Below, in pieces: positions 25,131 to 37,093 of a stretch of 64,000 nt of DNA (within the stretch, counting starts at the first letter, position 1; each line of letters starts with the position of its first letter). The DNA is taken from contig CM048849.1 of NCBI GenBank assembly GCA_026545225.1, positions 53,700,836 to 53,764,835 on the forward strand. The letters run 5' to 3'. The notes beneath the pieces are model-generated. The model searched no databases and had not been told where the DNA came from. It saw nothing but the letters and a program-made list of their open reading frames with translations. This stretch comes from Cornus controversa. Its lineage: Eukaryota; Streptophyta; Magnoliopsida; Cornales; Cornaceae. The position numbers and the translations under genes are program-made.

Positions 25131-28100
25131 CTAACGCACAAAAGAGAGTTGAACCGGAAACGAGACTGCACCATCTCCATGTCCGACGGTGATCGTGTGC
25201 GCACCGGACGGCAAAAGACGGTAACCGGTGTAATCAACAATGCCAAAACTCTTGCAAGCGTTTAACACAAACTTAACCTTGTTACTTCCACCAGCATGAA
25301 CAAACACTTTTTGGAACCCAATGAGCTGTTTGAGAGGAGCAGCAGCAATTCCCTCTGGATGACTCATATAAACCAAAACAACTTCACTCCCATCTCTCTT
25401 CCCCACATTGTGGACTTCAACTTCAAACTCAACATCATCATCCTTACATTTCAAGTCATCGATTAGAACTGCCGGACATGGTGGCTTGTAAGCACCTTCG
25501 GTGTAGTTCAAGTTGCGGCAATGTTGGAGCTTGTTTAGGTTAATTTTGAGTGACCTCTTTGAGGAAGCAATTGTGTAGTTGAACTGAGTATAGCTGAGTC
25601 CATATCCAAATGGGTAGACTGTGGAGCCATTGAAAAACTTGTATGTTCGACCTGGATAGCCTAAGTTATCATTTGGCCTTAGTGGTAGGGATGTCATGGG
25701 TAGCATATCAACATAGTCTGCTTCATGCCATGTAAGAGGCAATCTTCCTCCTGATCGATATTGATTAACATTAATTGTAAATACATAAATGTCCATATAG
25801 TATATATAACAAGATATGATAATGATTTATATTATCCACCTGGTGATATTGATCTATGAAATAAGAGTATTTTGGTTCCCAATTCGTTGATAACTTTAAC
25901 GGTACGTGCATATCATTACTCAACAAGATATTATAAATAGAATGCATATATATACATATACCTGGATTGTATTTTCCAAAAACAACATCTGCAATAGAAA
26001 GACCACCTTCCTCACCAGGGTAACCAGCCCAGAGGATTCCTGCGATGTTTGAGTCTTCTTTAGCAAAAGAAATGTCGACCCCTCCAGCAGACATGACTAC
26101 AAGAATGACTGGACCTTTGGACACCTTAGCAACTTGTTTGATCAATTGGGTTTGATAACCAGGTAAGAGGAGATCATCCCTGTCCAAGCTCTCAGCCTCA
26201 ATTGACAAATCCAAACCCACTACAAGTATGGTTGCATCAGCTTCCTTGGCGGCTTTCATGGCTGGGAATATGAAGGAATCATTTTTGCATTTCACATCCC
26301 CACAACCCTTTTCATATTTCACTTTTCCAAATTCAGAGAAGCCACTAATAGGAGATTTGTATCGACATGGTTCACCTATATATATATATAAGGTAAGGTA
26401 TGCATACATAGAATTAAATGTTGGCCGGGTTAAATCAAATAACATAATGAATGGTTTGGTAGGTTTTGATTCAAAATACCTGCATAGTTTCCAATCATGA
26501 CTTTGGTGGCATTGGCATGTGGTCCAACCACTGCTAGGGTTTTGAACTTAGCAGTGTTCAAAGGTAAAGTTTCATTAACATTTTTGAGAAGAACAATTCC
26601 TTCTTTGGCTGCATGGGCTGCTAACTCAAGGTGTTCTTGACTGCACACATCGGCCTTGCCTAGTGACTTGAATTGAGGGCTACCATCGAAAAACCCTAGC
26701 CTCATGAGCACAATATAAAGGTTTTTGAGTGCCTTGTCTATTTCGGCCTCCTTAACTTTCCCTTGAACAACTGCATTGCTAGTATAATTGGTATAGTAGG
26801 ATCCACAGTCCAAATCCAAGCCTGAATCAAAAAAGAAAAGAACTTAACACATTTGATTTTGACATAAATCAGTAATAATAAAACTAATAATTAGATTATC
26901 CTGATTTTGACTAGCCTGCTTTTAGGGCTTGTGCAACGGCATCCTCTGCTCCATCATTGAGCCAATTGTGACCCGTTAGCATCACTTCGATAGAATCACA
27001 ATCTGAAACTATATAACTATATATATATATACATACATGAATTAATTCAGTGATAAATGTCACAATGAATGTGTCAAAAGTAATTTTTATTAAGCATAAA
27101 ACTTAATAGGGTTATCTTCCATTAATACCCATGAAGGTCCCATTCTCCTCTAATGGTATCTTTTAGTAGCTTCGGATCAGCACATGTTGGGATGCCATTA
27201 ACACGATTATAAGAGCACATAACACTTGTAACATCACCATCTTTAACACACATTTCAAAGGGTCGAAGGAAGGTCTCCACCATATCTTGCTCAGTCACCT
27301 ACAAACAATAAAGAATAAATATAATATATATATATATATATATATAATATAAGTCTTAGAAAGTATAGAAATGACTAGCCTCTTTTGCAGTGGTGTTACT
27401 TACTCTTGCGTCAAAATGGTATCGATCAACTCCTTTCCAGTTATCAACATCATAAGCCGCGTAATGCTTGCAACATGCAGCAACTTTGAGAGGCCTCGAG
27501 TTCAAATCAGTGGCATTTTCAGTTCCTTCAACATCTTGCAAGCCTCTTACATAGTTAGAAGCATAAGTACCTACAACATAAGGATCTTCGCCGGGTGTCT
27601 CCAAGGCTCTTCCCCATCGAGGGTCACGCACTACATTGATATTAGGACTCCAAAATGTCAATCCAGCATGTCCTAAATTGTGCATAGCTCTTGCTTCTGT
27701 TGAAACAGCCTGCAATAGTAACATTTTTTTTCAAAATGCTATATATATATATATTTTCCTTTTATCTGTAAGGTGCAGAAAGATCATATAGTAAGAAATA
27801 AAAGGAAATTAAAGTGTTGTTTAGATATTGTTCAACTCTAAGCAATTCTTAATTAGGTTTAAAATTTGTTGTTTCAGACGGAAAAATGCTATTGCAACAA
27901 TGTACCATTGCTTTCTAGATGCTAGTGTGTGTGTGTGTGTATTAAATAGTACCATTTATGAGTTGATTGTTTACCTGGCCAATGCGTTTCCAGAGGGACT
28001 CGTTGAAAGATGCAGTTGTGGTAATGACGGTTGGAAAGCTTGTTGCACCGGGAATTTCGTCGTCAAAGAAGCTGGCCTTGCTACCAGTCTGGCCGACGTC

Positions 28101-28430
28101 AGAGACACCATGCAAGGCCTCCGACCACCACTTATACTCCGGAAGACCGATTCTAGGAACCCCAGATGCAGTATCACCTATCTGCTGGACCTTTTCCAGC
28201 AGAGTCATTCGGTCTATAAGGTCCTTCACCCTAACCTCATAGGAAAGTGATTTATCGCAGAAACTAAATTCTTCCATGTCCAACCCGAGATCAGCATATC
28301 TTGAAGGATCACATACATGACTGTTACCAGTACTGGACTTGGCATCATCATCGAGGCGGACATTTCTAGCAACAACAAGAGCAACAAAGAAAGCAAAAGA
28401 AAAACAAACAAGAAAACTAAGGTTGGCCAT
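25131..28430 (-). CDS. BXL: GH3 beta-D-xylosidase (BXL family), secreted
   Basis: Seven exons, listed from the 5' end: 27975-28430, 27404-27709, 27129-27298, 26916-27016, 26480-26821, 25962-26375, 25131-25750. They join in phase to 802 residues without a stop. A signal peptide ([20 protein letters not shown]) begins at the ATG at 28430. The GH3 N-domain carries [25 protein letters not shown] and the nucleophile motif YIVSDCDS with Asp316. The C-domain carries [18 protein letters not shown] (candidate acid/base Glu520) and [11 protein letters not shown] fibronectin-III-like tail includes [13 protein letters not shown]. Plant BXLs trim xylose or arabinose from xylan and arabinan in the wall; which of these this enzyme prefers is not shown. 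Intron 4 (26822-26915) has a GC donor. In the ATG context used, an upstream in-frame GTG is ignored. It looks functional. Confidence 0.95.
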
Positions 28431-28474
28431 GGTGGTGATGGTTAATTTGTATGTCACAAAGAAGAGGGAATGAG

Positions 28475-28483
28475 TTATATATA
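28475..28483 (-). promoter_or_regulatory. TATA box of the xylosidase gene
   Basis: TATATATAA in minus orientation lies about 45-53 bases upstream of the ATG at 28430, so the leader would be very short (about 15-20 bases). A longer alternative leader from the (AT)n tract at 28536-28560 cannot be excluded. Confidence 0.45.
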
Positions 28484-28897
28484 GGTTGTATGTGACTTAT
28501 TATGCGTTGATCCGTTGCACTATAATCTTATCTTTGATATATATATATATATATATATATCAATTTGTATTTTATTTAAAATGTTTCACTTTAATTTTAT
28601 CTTTATGAGAAAAATATGCGCACAAGTTATCCTCAAAAGTATATAGTGGAGAAATGTACGTTACCATGCATCCTTCAATCTCTCACATATTGGTGCTAAA
28701 AAAACAAAAGCTCTCACATATTGGATAATGTTTTGGATATTTAAAAAGTATTGCATTTGGTATCCGTAGAGAAACGGTTATTTTTAAAAAAATATTCTCT
28801 ATTCATCCCGTTTGTTAACCAAAAGTGTCGAAGGAAATGCGTCTTGCAATCGAGGGAAAAGGGGGAAGGAAAACTACCTCCCTTTATTTGGTATAGA

Positions 28898-28928
<31 letters not shown>

Positions 28929-29591
28929 TGAAAGGAGAAAGGAGGAACTCTATTTCAAACTATTTTCTATTTGCACCCCCAAAAATTCCTCCCAATTTTT
29001 CTTGTATACTAGAATTTGATGATTTTTTCAGTTTTCATGATGTACCATAATAGCCAAATCACTCAATGCCTTTGCTTCAATTCAACTTTTGATCCTTCAT
29101 ACCAAACAGAAAACTTATCTTTCTAATTAATTTTATGGGCAATTAAACCAACTTAATGGTTTTCTCTTAATTAATTGTCTTCATTTTAAAAACTACTTGA
29201 TCATTATCCTCCATTTATTTTGATGAATTATAAGTGAGCAATTAGATTCCTCTTGAAATTCAAGGCATATGATTGGAATGAACAAGAAAGATAGACACTC
29301 CGAATATAGTCATTTTAATTAAATCGGAGTTGGCAAATATGAACCATATATTATATGTAAGCGTGATCATCTAAATTAATTATTCTAGCATAAAATTTTC
29401 AAAAGAGTAAAAATAACAGGCAACACATTTTGTTTTTATATGTGTAACAGTGCAAAAGTTGAGACACACTAGTTCAGTCATCAAATATATTTCTTTTAGC
29501 TACCACTTTTAATTCATGATTATGTTTTATATGGTTAATATAGCTATTTTTCATTCTCACAATATAATCAAAAAGAAAGTTAAATGGCATT
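28484..29591. other. Intergenic DNA
   Basis: No gene is supported. It holds an (AT)n run at about 28536-28560 and a (GA)n run at about 28900-28922. The ORF at 28751-29050 crosses the GA run and has no domain. Confidence 0.55.
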
Positions 29592-29596
29592 AGTAT
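29592..29596. repeat. Target site duplication, left (AGTAT)
   Basis: AGTAT directly precedes the left LTR and is repeated at 35102-35106 after the right LTR. This fixes the element borders. Confidence 0.9.
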
Positions 29597-29956
29597 TGTG
29601 TGCCGGAAGCCCAGAAATTCAACAAACAATGCACCACACACACAAATACACAGATATTTATGTGGTTCGACAATTGCCTACGTCCACGGGAGGCAGCGGA
29701 TTTCAATATCGAAGAAAGAATTACAAACACTGTATTTCTCTCTGTTCTCACTCTCTCTCTCTGTGTTCTGTATTTGCTCACTTGCACACACTTACAGCAA
29801 TAACAAGCAGAGTATAAATAGGCAGTGAAATGAGCCTTTCAGTGCCTTCAATGCATACTGGTCACCGAATGCCATTAATGCCTACTCACTTTCAGTGCCG
29901 CAATTTCTACAGTCAACAATTCTGGTGCCTATAGATTCAAGCCACTACAGTCAACA
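29597..29956 (-). repeat. 3' LTR of the copia element
   Basis: In element orientation it begins TGTTGACTGTAG and ends CACACA. It holds a TATA-like word (GTATAAATAG on the plus strand, near 29813) and a CT-rich run. It matches the 5' LTR over its whole length with about two dozen differences and a few indels. Confidence 0.9.
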
Positions 29957-29971
29957 ATCTCCACCTTGGGG
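29957..29971 (-). other. Polypurine tract of the copia element
   Basis: CCCCAAGGTGGAGAT in minus orientation directly abuts the 3' LTR, which is the expected position for plus-strand priming. Confidence 0.75.
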
Positions 29972-30051
29972 AGAATCCACTAATCAACGCTGCCTCCAAT
30001 GCGCCTTTAGGCGCTACGAGCTCGAGAGATGTTGATCAAGTTCAAGCAGTG

Positions 30052-33000
30052 TTAGAACTTGATCCTTGTAACCACCTTTGTTAGTATATCTGTAGGATTA
30101 TCTGTAGTCCCGATTTTTTGAAAAAGAATGTCCCCTTCATCTACAATTTCTTGAACAAAGTGGAACCTGACATCAATATGCTTGGTGCGACCATGATGGA
30201 TTTGGTTCTTTGCCAAACAAATGGCACTCTGACTGTCACAGAAAACCTCCACATTTTCCTGAACAATTCCCAAGTCCTCAATTAAACCATGAAGCCAAAT
30301 AACTTACTTGAAAGCTTCTGTTACAGCCATATACTCTGCCTTTGTAGTAAACAAAGTTACGGTTGACTGTAATGTTGATCTCCAACTCATTGGTCCTCCT
30401 GTCATAGTGAACACATAACCAGTAGTAGATCGGCGCTTGTCAAGGTCTCCAGCATAATCTGAATCAACATATCCAACTAGATGATTATCAAATGTCTTAC
30501 TTCTCTCGAACTTCAAACCAACGTTCACAGTACCCTGAATGTACCGTAGCCAGTGACCTTTACCAGGATTGTGCATGTAACGGCTCACCATACTAACTGC
30601 ATATGAAATATCGGGTCTGGTACATACCATCGCATACATCAGGGCACCAACTGCATTAGCATATGGAACATTATCCATTTGCTTCTTTTCATCTGAACGT
30701 GGTGACATTAATGTACTCGGTTTGAAATGTGGAGCCAATGGTGTACTTACAAGTTTGATCTTGTTATCAATGTCAAACCTCTGAAGTACTTGCTTTAAAT
30801 ACTGAGTCTGAGTCAAACTGACTGTGCATTTCACTCTGTCTCTTTTGATCTCCATCCCAAGAATTTTCTTGGCCTCTCCAAGATCCTTCATTTCGAACTC
30901 TGAGCTCAACTGAGTCTTCAGCCTATCGATCTCCACCTTGCTCTTCAATGCAATCAGCATATCATCCATATATAAGAGCAAATAGACAAAAGTACCATCT
31001 TGGAGTTTACGAAAGTAGACACAATGATCAAACTGACTGCGTGTGTTCCTCTGATCTATCATAAAGTGATCAAACCGCTTATACCACTGTCGCGGTGACT
31101 GCTTCAAACCAAACAGTGACTTACTCAGCTTGCAAGCCCAGTTCTCACGTCTAGGAACTTTAAAGCCATCTAGTTGAGACATGTAGATTTCCTCATCTAA
31201 ATTACCATGGAGGAATGCAGTTTTCACATCGAGTTGAGCTAGCTCAAGATCAAACTGTGCAACCAAAGCCAATAATATTTGAATAAACGAATGCTTAACA
31301 ACAGGCGAGAAAGCCTCATTGTAGTCTATTCCTTCTTTCTGAGCGTAGCCTTTTGCCACCAATCTGGCTTTGTATTTGACATTGTCTTTGCTAGGAACAC
31401 CTTCCTTCTTGGCATAGACCCATTTGCAGCCAATAGGTTTCTTTCCCTTTGGAAGCTGAACCAACTTAATTCCAAGTCTGATTCAGGTGAAGTGAGTTCA
31501 TCTCTTCATCCATTGCCTTCTTCCATTTGACATTGTCTGTACTTTGCACAGCTTCTCTGTAGGTGTACGGGACATCATCATCTGTCGCTGGAAGTGCGTA
31601 TGCCACTATGTCTGTATATCGAGCAGGTTTTCGAATATTTCTTTTTGGTTTACTAATGGCAATAGAATCTGGCTGCTGACGGATCACTGGTGTTGGTGCT
31701 GGTGCCTCCACCTCAACTGAGATTTCTTCCTGATCAGATTCATCTTCAGGATAATCGACTGTCTGAACAGTCCTGTCTGAAATTACTGGAGCCTCAAGCT
31801 CCACCTGTTGTAGAGAATTTAGGTTTTTATTCTCTTTTTCTGGAACTATTTGTTTCAGCATCACAGATTCGTCAAATGTAATATCTTGGCTTAAAACAAC
31901 CTTCTTTGACTCAGGACACCAAAGTCTGAATGCCTTAACTCCTTCACTAAAGCCCATGAAAATAGCTTTCTTGGCTCTAGGATCTAACTTCGATTCTTTA
32001 ACATGGAAATATGCAGGACAACCAAATACATGCAACAAGTCATAATCCGAAGCAGGTTGTCCAGACCATACCTCCTTGGGAGTTTTCCCATCAAGTGCGA
32101 CAGCAGGAAGTCTGTTGACAAGATGACAGGCATATACCAAAACTTTTGCCCAAAATGTCTTGCTCAATCTGGATTGTGATAACATACATCGAACCTTTTC
32201 AACCAAGGTCCAATTCATACGTTTTGCTACACCATTCTGTTATGGGCGTGCCTGGAACTGTAAAATGTCTGACTATCCCTTCGTTTTGGCAGACCTTTTG
32301 GAAAGGATCTGACTTGTATTCGCCACCATTATCTGATTTGAGCCTCTTGAGTTTACTGTCTGTCTGGGTCTCAATCATCTTCTTCCATTTAAAAAAGATT
32401 TCCAGGACTTCATCCTTGTGTTTCATGGTGTATACCCAAACATATCTAGAGAAATCATCAATAAATGTCACAAACCAATGGTTACCTCCTATTGACGCAT
32501 TTTTGGAAGGTCCCCAAACATCAATGCGAACATAGTCCAGCGTTGCCTTGGTACGATGAATTGTAGTGCCGAACTTGACTCTTGTCTGGTTCGCAAAAAT
32601 CAAGTTTACCAGTCTTGGCTCCCTTCAATAGTCCTTGCTTTATCATGCCTTGCAAAGCCTTCTCCCCGACATGCCCTAAACGCATGTGCCAGAGTCGAGA
32701 AGTATCAGATGCCATATCTTCTGAACTACTGGAGATGGCTGCTCTCCCTGTAACTGTATGCCCATCTAGGAAATATAGATTTCCCTTTCGAGTACCCTTC
32801 ATCACTAGAAATGCACCACATACAACCTTCAGGACTCCATTTTCAATGGTCACCTTGTAACCGCTGGAGTCTAAGACCCCCAGTGAGATGAGGTTCTTCT
32901 TCAAATCTGGAACATATCGGACATCCGTAAGTCGTCTGATTGTACCATCGTGCATCTTCAAACGAATTGTTCCTATCCCTTTTGTCTGGTAGTATTATCG

Positions 33001-34015
33001 TTGCCCATAAGCACAATTCCTCCATCGTTCTCCTGAAAGCTTGAGAACCACTGCCTGTTTGGACACATATGGTAGGAACATCCAGAATCCACCTATCAGA
33101 CTGACTGTCTGATGATGAAACTGTAAAAGCTAATTCCTCATTGTCATCTACTTTTCTTGCAACATTCACTTTTGGCTTGTCTTTGTTCGGACAATCTTTC
33201 TTCCAGTGTCTTTTCTGGTGACAAAAAGCACACTCATCTTTTGCAAGACGTCTTCTTGATGATTCTCCTCCTTTTGATTTCGAGCGAGATCTGCCCCGCC
33301 CTTTAGATCCATCAAATTTTTTGTTGTTAGTTCTGCCTCTGGCTACAGTCAATGCTTTTGATGTTGAGTCCCTATGATCATGTTGATCCCTTTTACGATA
33401 CTCATTATTCACCAAAGCGTTAGAAACATCTATGAATTTAACCTCATCTTTTCCATATAGGAGAGTAGTGGTTAAATGATCATAATCTTCAGGCAAAGAA
33501 TTTAATAATAACAGAGCCTTATCTTCATCGACAATTTCAACATCTAAATTCTGTAAATCAGCAAGAATTTTGTTGAAATTATCTAAATGCTCAATCATAG
33601 AAGTACCTCTTTTGTACTGGAATCGAAAAAGCTTCTTCTTCAGGTAGAGTCGGTTCTCTACATTTTTCGTCATGTACTTGTCCTCTAGTTTCTTCCAAAG
33701 ACTCATTGTCGTAGTATCCTTCATGACAAAATACTTCTGGTCTTTGGCTAAGCACAATCGAATTGTGTCACAAGCTTGACGATTCACGAAATTCCAGTCT
33801 TCATTAGAAAAATCCTTGGGCTTGTCATCCAAGGCAATATGAGACCCTTCTCGGAACAGTAAATCCAGAACTTCGCATTGCCACATACCAAAGTTATTGG
33901 TGCCGTCGAATTTCTCCACCTCAAACTTTGCATTTGACAACATGGTTCTCCGAACAGAGTTACTTGTGGACGGTTCACTAGTGCTTCTAGATTCGGTATC
34001 GGTTATTTCAACCAT
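30052..34015 (-). pseudogene. Copia gag-pol polyprotein, disrupted
   Basis: Gag starts at the ATG at 34015 and has a CCHC knuckle (CAFCHQKRHWKKDC). It is followed by a protease region, a GAG-pre-integrase region (LWHMRLGHVGEKAL), the integrase core, a reverse transcriptase (YMDDM at its active site) and RNase H (DSDYAGDLDKRRSTTGY). The reading frame is broken at several places. The protease active-site region near 33075-33090 has a small deletion with a frameshift. Further shifts lie near 32980, 32590, 32230 and 31470. A nonsense codon lies in RNase H at about 30304. No intact polyprotein can be made from this copy, although each domain is well preserved. Confidence 0.92.
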
Positions 34016-34041
34016 AGGAGGGGCTCAGGTGCAATAAACAG

Positions 34042-34245
34042 GAATTATACGGGTTAAATTACAATTTTCAGAAACTCCAGGGGCCAAATTGCAATTACCA
34101 GAAACTCTAGCGGCCAAATTATAATTTCCAAAAACTCCAGGGGCCAAATTGTAATTTCTAAAAAATCCAGGGGCCAAATTACAATTACTAGAAACTCTAG
34201 GGGCCAAATTGAAATTACTAAAAACTTTAGGGGTCAAATTACAAT
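34042..34245 (-). repeat. ~33-bp minisatellite in the copia leader, about six copies
   Basis: Units of the type CCAGGGGCCAAATTGCAATT follow one another with point changes between the primer site and gag. The frame 34025-34237 is only the translation of this repeat. Confidence 0.85.
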
Positions 34246-34502
34246 TACCAAAAAAAAGCCACGTGGTGGTGCTGCTGCTGACGTGGTGGCTGAGCTAGCG
34301 ATGATGTGGCGTTTGAGTCCACTGCCCAGTCAACGAGTCGACTTGATCCAAACTCGCTGAGTCAACTCAGCTGCTATACCGGCGCGTGAAGTGCGTGGAG
34401 AGAGTGACGGGCGCATGGGCGCGTGAATCTCAGTCGTTGTCTACCTTCGGAGCGCATGAGGCGCATGAAATCGATGCTCCGGTGATTTGTTGGAGCATGA
34501 AT

Positions 34503-34580
34503 GGCGCGTTTGGCGCGTGAGAAACACGTGAATTTTCTGCCGGCGCGTTTGGCGCGTGAGAAACACGTGAATTTTCTGCC
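34503..34580 (-). repeat. 39-bp exact duplication in the copia leader
   Basis: Two adjacent units (34503-34541 and 34542-34580) start GGCGCGTTTGGCGCGTGAGA and end TTTTCTGCC. The surrounding leader (34270-34620) is much richer in GC than the rest of the window, with recurring GGCGCGTGA words. Confidence 0.85.
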
Positions 34581-34726
34581 GGCGTGTGAAGGCTCTTACG
34601 ACCTCCGTTTGAGCTCCGGTTTGTTCCGTTGGACTCGTATCAGCGAGATCTACCCTTCGGTGGTCTCAAAACTCAAGTTTGAGCACTTTGAATTTCTGAG
34701 CATGGGGCAAAAACGCTCTGAACCAT

Positions 34727-34740
34727 GGCTCGGATACCAA
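34727..34740 (-). other. Primer binding site of the copia element
   Basis: TTGGTATCCGAGCC in minus orientation, just inside the 5' LTR, resembles the initiator-tRNA-Met site TGGTATCAGAGC used by most plant copia elements, with one mismatch in the core. Confidence 0.8.
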
Positions 34741-34742
34741 TT

Positions 34743-35101
34743 TGTTGTGCCAGAAGCCCAGAAATTCAACAAACAATGCACCACACACACAAATACACAA
34801 ATATTTACGTTGTTCGGCAATTGCCTACGTCCACGGGAGGCAGCGAATTTCAATATCAAAGAAAGAATTACAAACACTGTATTTTTCTCTGTTCTCACTC
34901 TCTCTCTCTCTGTTTTGTATTTGCTCACTTGCACACTTACAGCAATAACAAGCAGAGTATAAATAGGCAATGAAATGAGCCTTTCGGTGCCTTCAATGCG
35001 TACTAGTCACCGAATGCCATTAATGCCTACTGACTTTCGGTGCCGCAATTTCTACCGTCAACAATTTCGGTGCCTGTAAATTCAAGCCACTACAGTTAAC
35101 A
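34743..35101 (-). repeat. 5' LTR of the copia element
   Basis: In element orientation it begins TGTTAACTGTAG and ends GGCACAACA. It is the partner of 29597-29956. Confidence 0.9.
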
Positions 35102-35106
35102 AGTAT
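35102..35106. repeat. Target site duplication, right (AGTAT)
   Basis: AGTAT directly follows the right LTR and matches 29592-29596. Confidence 0.9.
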
Positions 35107-35279
35107 GACATAAATATATATGTCACTCAACTCCCCAATCTTCCCTTTTTCCGTCTAATAAGAACTCCAGACTATAGAGTAATCAATAGAAGATTATATA
35201 AAATAAAAAAATAAAAATAAACGTTTTAAGGACTCAACTTATTGGAAAAAAATTATGTGTGAATATTCCTTGGATTTTT

Positions 35280-35361
35280 TTAGCTTGGAATATAATTTTT
35301 TTTGAGGATTATTGGTATCTTTCCCCAGTTTTTTAACTCAAAAAATCATATTCCAAGCTAA
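35280..35361. repeat. Stem-loop with ~25-bp arms, plus a third copy of one arm
   Basis: TTAGCTTGGAATATAATTTT at 35280 onward pairs with the arm at 35337-35361 (CTCAAAAAATCATATTCCAA then GCTAA). The words TAGCTTGGAATATA recur at 35367-35380. It may be a MITE fragment. Confidence 0.65.
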
Positions 35362-35939
35362 CTTTTTAGCTTGGAATATATATTTATATATCAGCTAGAG
35401 GAAATATGCTCTCTCTCCTGGTTGCCCCATTTCTGTCTTCTGTTTTCTCTCCTGAATGAGTGAACCAAACAATGGGGTAAAAGAAAGGAATAATTTTTTT
35501 GAGTTTCAGTTTCCCTTCAATTTTTCTTCTCCTTCCTCTAATCAAGAAAGCATACAAGGGAACTTAAATGTGAACAGAATATTTATTTTTTTAATTCTTT
35601 TAAAATTCTCTTCTCCTCTTTTCTCTTCACAGTACAAGCTCTAAATTATTGGTCATGAGGCTACTAATTCAGTTCATCTCCTAGGAGCTCATGGTATTCT
35701 TTTTTTAATATTATTATTATTGATGAAAACATAGATAACCCTCCTTCCGATATTATGTCAGAGGTTCAAGCATATTGTTATTCTGTTTTATAGTCAATAA
35801 TATTTTTATGTTTGCCGGAAAAAGAGAAAAAAAATCATAATCAATTAAGGTCTGGTAAAATTAGAGACTATTTCACTTGCCAGCAACCAAGTGCTTTCAA
35901 ACATGTCCCTTCATAACTTGTACAGTAACTCTTTGTAAT

Positions 35940-36107
35940 TTGCACACAGTGACACTGTCATTTCGTAAGAGGAAACTTGCGCACAGTGGCAGTGCCCTTT
36001 CGTAAGGATTTTACGGAATCCTTCTTATCTTAACTTGCACGCCGTGACGGTGCCCTTTCTTAAGAGAAAACTTGCACACTGTGACAGTGGCTTTCGTAAA
36101 AGGGAAC
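35940..36107. repeat. Four ~37-bp tandem repeats, each with a short inverted repeat
   Basis: Units start at about 35940, 35977, 36035 and 36071, each with TTGCRC(A/G)C..GTGRC followed by (C)TTTCGTAAG-type sequence. Each unit contains a local palindrome (for example ACAGTGACACTGT and GCCGTGACGGTGCC). The stem bases change between units in ways that partly keep pairing. The second unit carries an extra hairpin (AAGGATTTTACGGAATCCTT). Confidence 0.75.
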
Positions 36108-36211
36108 GGGTTTGTAGCACGACACTAGGCCCTCCGTGAAGAGGATTTGTTACGTGTGTACCTTTTTTTATTTGAACTTAAATTCAATCTGATTTAAAGC
36201 TTGTAAAAGTC

Positions 36212-36257
<46 letters not shown>

Positions 36258-37093
36258 GTATGATAAAACCAATAGAAAATGATTGTAGCTCAAGTTTAAA
36301 TCGGGCTCGACTCAACTGTGGTTTCTTTAACAATTTACCCCATAGCAATAAACGTTAAGATCAAAGAGTCAGTGGTGAGTAAAACCAATTCCTAAGAATT
36401 GTGTTTAGCAACCTTTTGTTTCAAGATAGATTATGATTATATAATCCACAGTAAACTATGCTTATTTAAGATCCTATGTGCTACCCTGTTATCAAAGAAC
36501 AGGTTCAGCTTGTTTGGCTTGGAAGACCACAACTGCTCTATATAACGTTCAGTTCAAGTTGCAAAAGATACCAACCTGACATATTGACATCTCTTCTATG
36601 ATTGTTCCGAGTGTTGTACAAGATGTAGAAATTTCCACTTTCCTACATGGCCTGTATCATCTCTACTTGATTATCGGCATGCACAAAACTCACTGAATAG
36701 AAGCAAAAATTGGAAAAAGCGCACACATTTTATCCTAGTGGCAGCAACCAATTTGCGTTCTACATATTTCTTAAAAATTAGGAGAAAGAATATATAAGGG
36801 AAACATATTATGCTCATTTATGGGAAGAAAAAGCATCTAAACAAAGGTTCAAAGAAGAAAAATAAAACCTTAACTTGCATTTTGTTGCTATATACAAAGT
36901 CCACAATGTCAAAATCATGGCAACGGCAGTCTTACGACTGCACTTCAGATGCCTTGTAAAGGATGTCATTCGCCAAATTCTTTTCACTTCATCTCACCAT
37001 GACAACCCAACTCTTCTGGTAAAATTTTCCTCAAGTTCCATGCCAAGCTCCATGAATTTGGTGGAGGAACAAGAATCCATATATAGATTGCAA

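Larger units (their letters stand above)
29597..35101 (-). mobile_element. Ty1-copia LTR retrotransposon (Tnt1-like), complete structure, coding region decayed
   Basis: Two direct LTRs of about 360 bp (29597-29956 and 34743-35101) flank a minus-strand gag-pol. The 5-bp target duplication AGTAT is present on both sides (29592-29596 and 35102-35106). A primer binding site and a polypurine tract are in place. The order protease-integrase-RT-RNase H assigns it to Ty1-copia, and the protein resembles Tnt1-type elements. By eye the LTRs differ at about two dozen positions, many of them G/A or C/T. The insertion is therefore not recent but still well preserved. Confidence 0.95.
35107..37093. other. 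Intergenic DNA and 3' flank of the TOM1-like gene
   Basis: No coding gene is supported. It contains a stem-loop at 35280-35361, hairpin-bearing tandem repeats at 35940-36107, and an (AT)n run at 36214-36253. The 3' UTR of the minus-strand TOM1-like gene should lie within about 36600-37093. The ORF at 35456-35644 has no domain. Confidence 0.55.

Noticed and set aside
28431-28457. Nine-residue N-terminal extension of the xylosidase
   Set aside because: It begins with GTG, not ATG; the ATG at 28430 directly starts a normal signal peptide.
34025-34237. 70-codon frame in front of gag
   Set aside because: It is the translation of the 33-bp minisatellite in the retrotransposon leader.
35940-36107. 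CRISPR-like array
   Set aside because: The units are contiguous and diverged with no unique spacers, and this is plant nuclear DNA.
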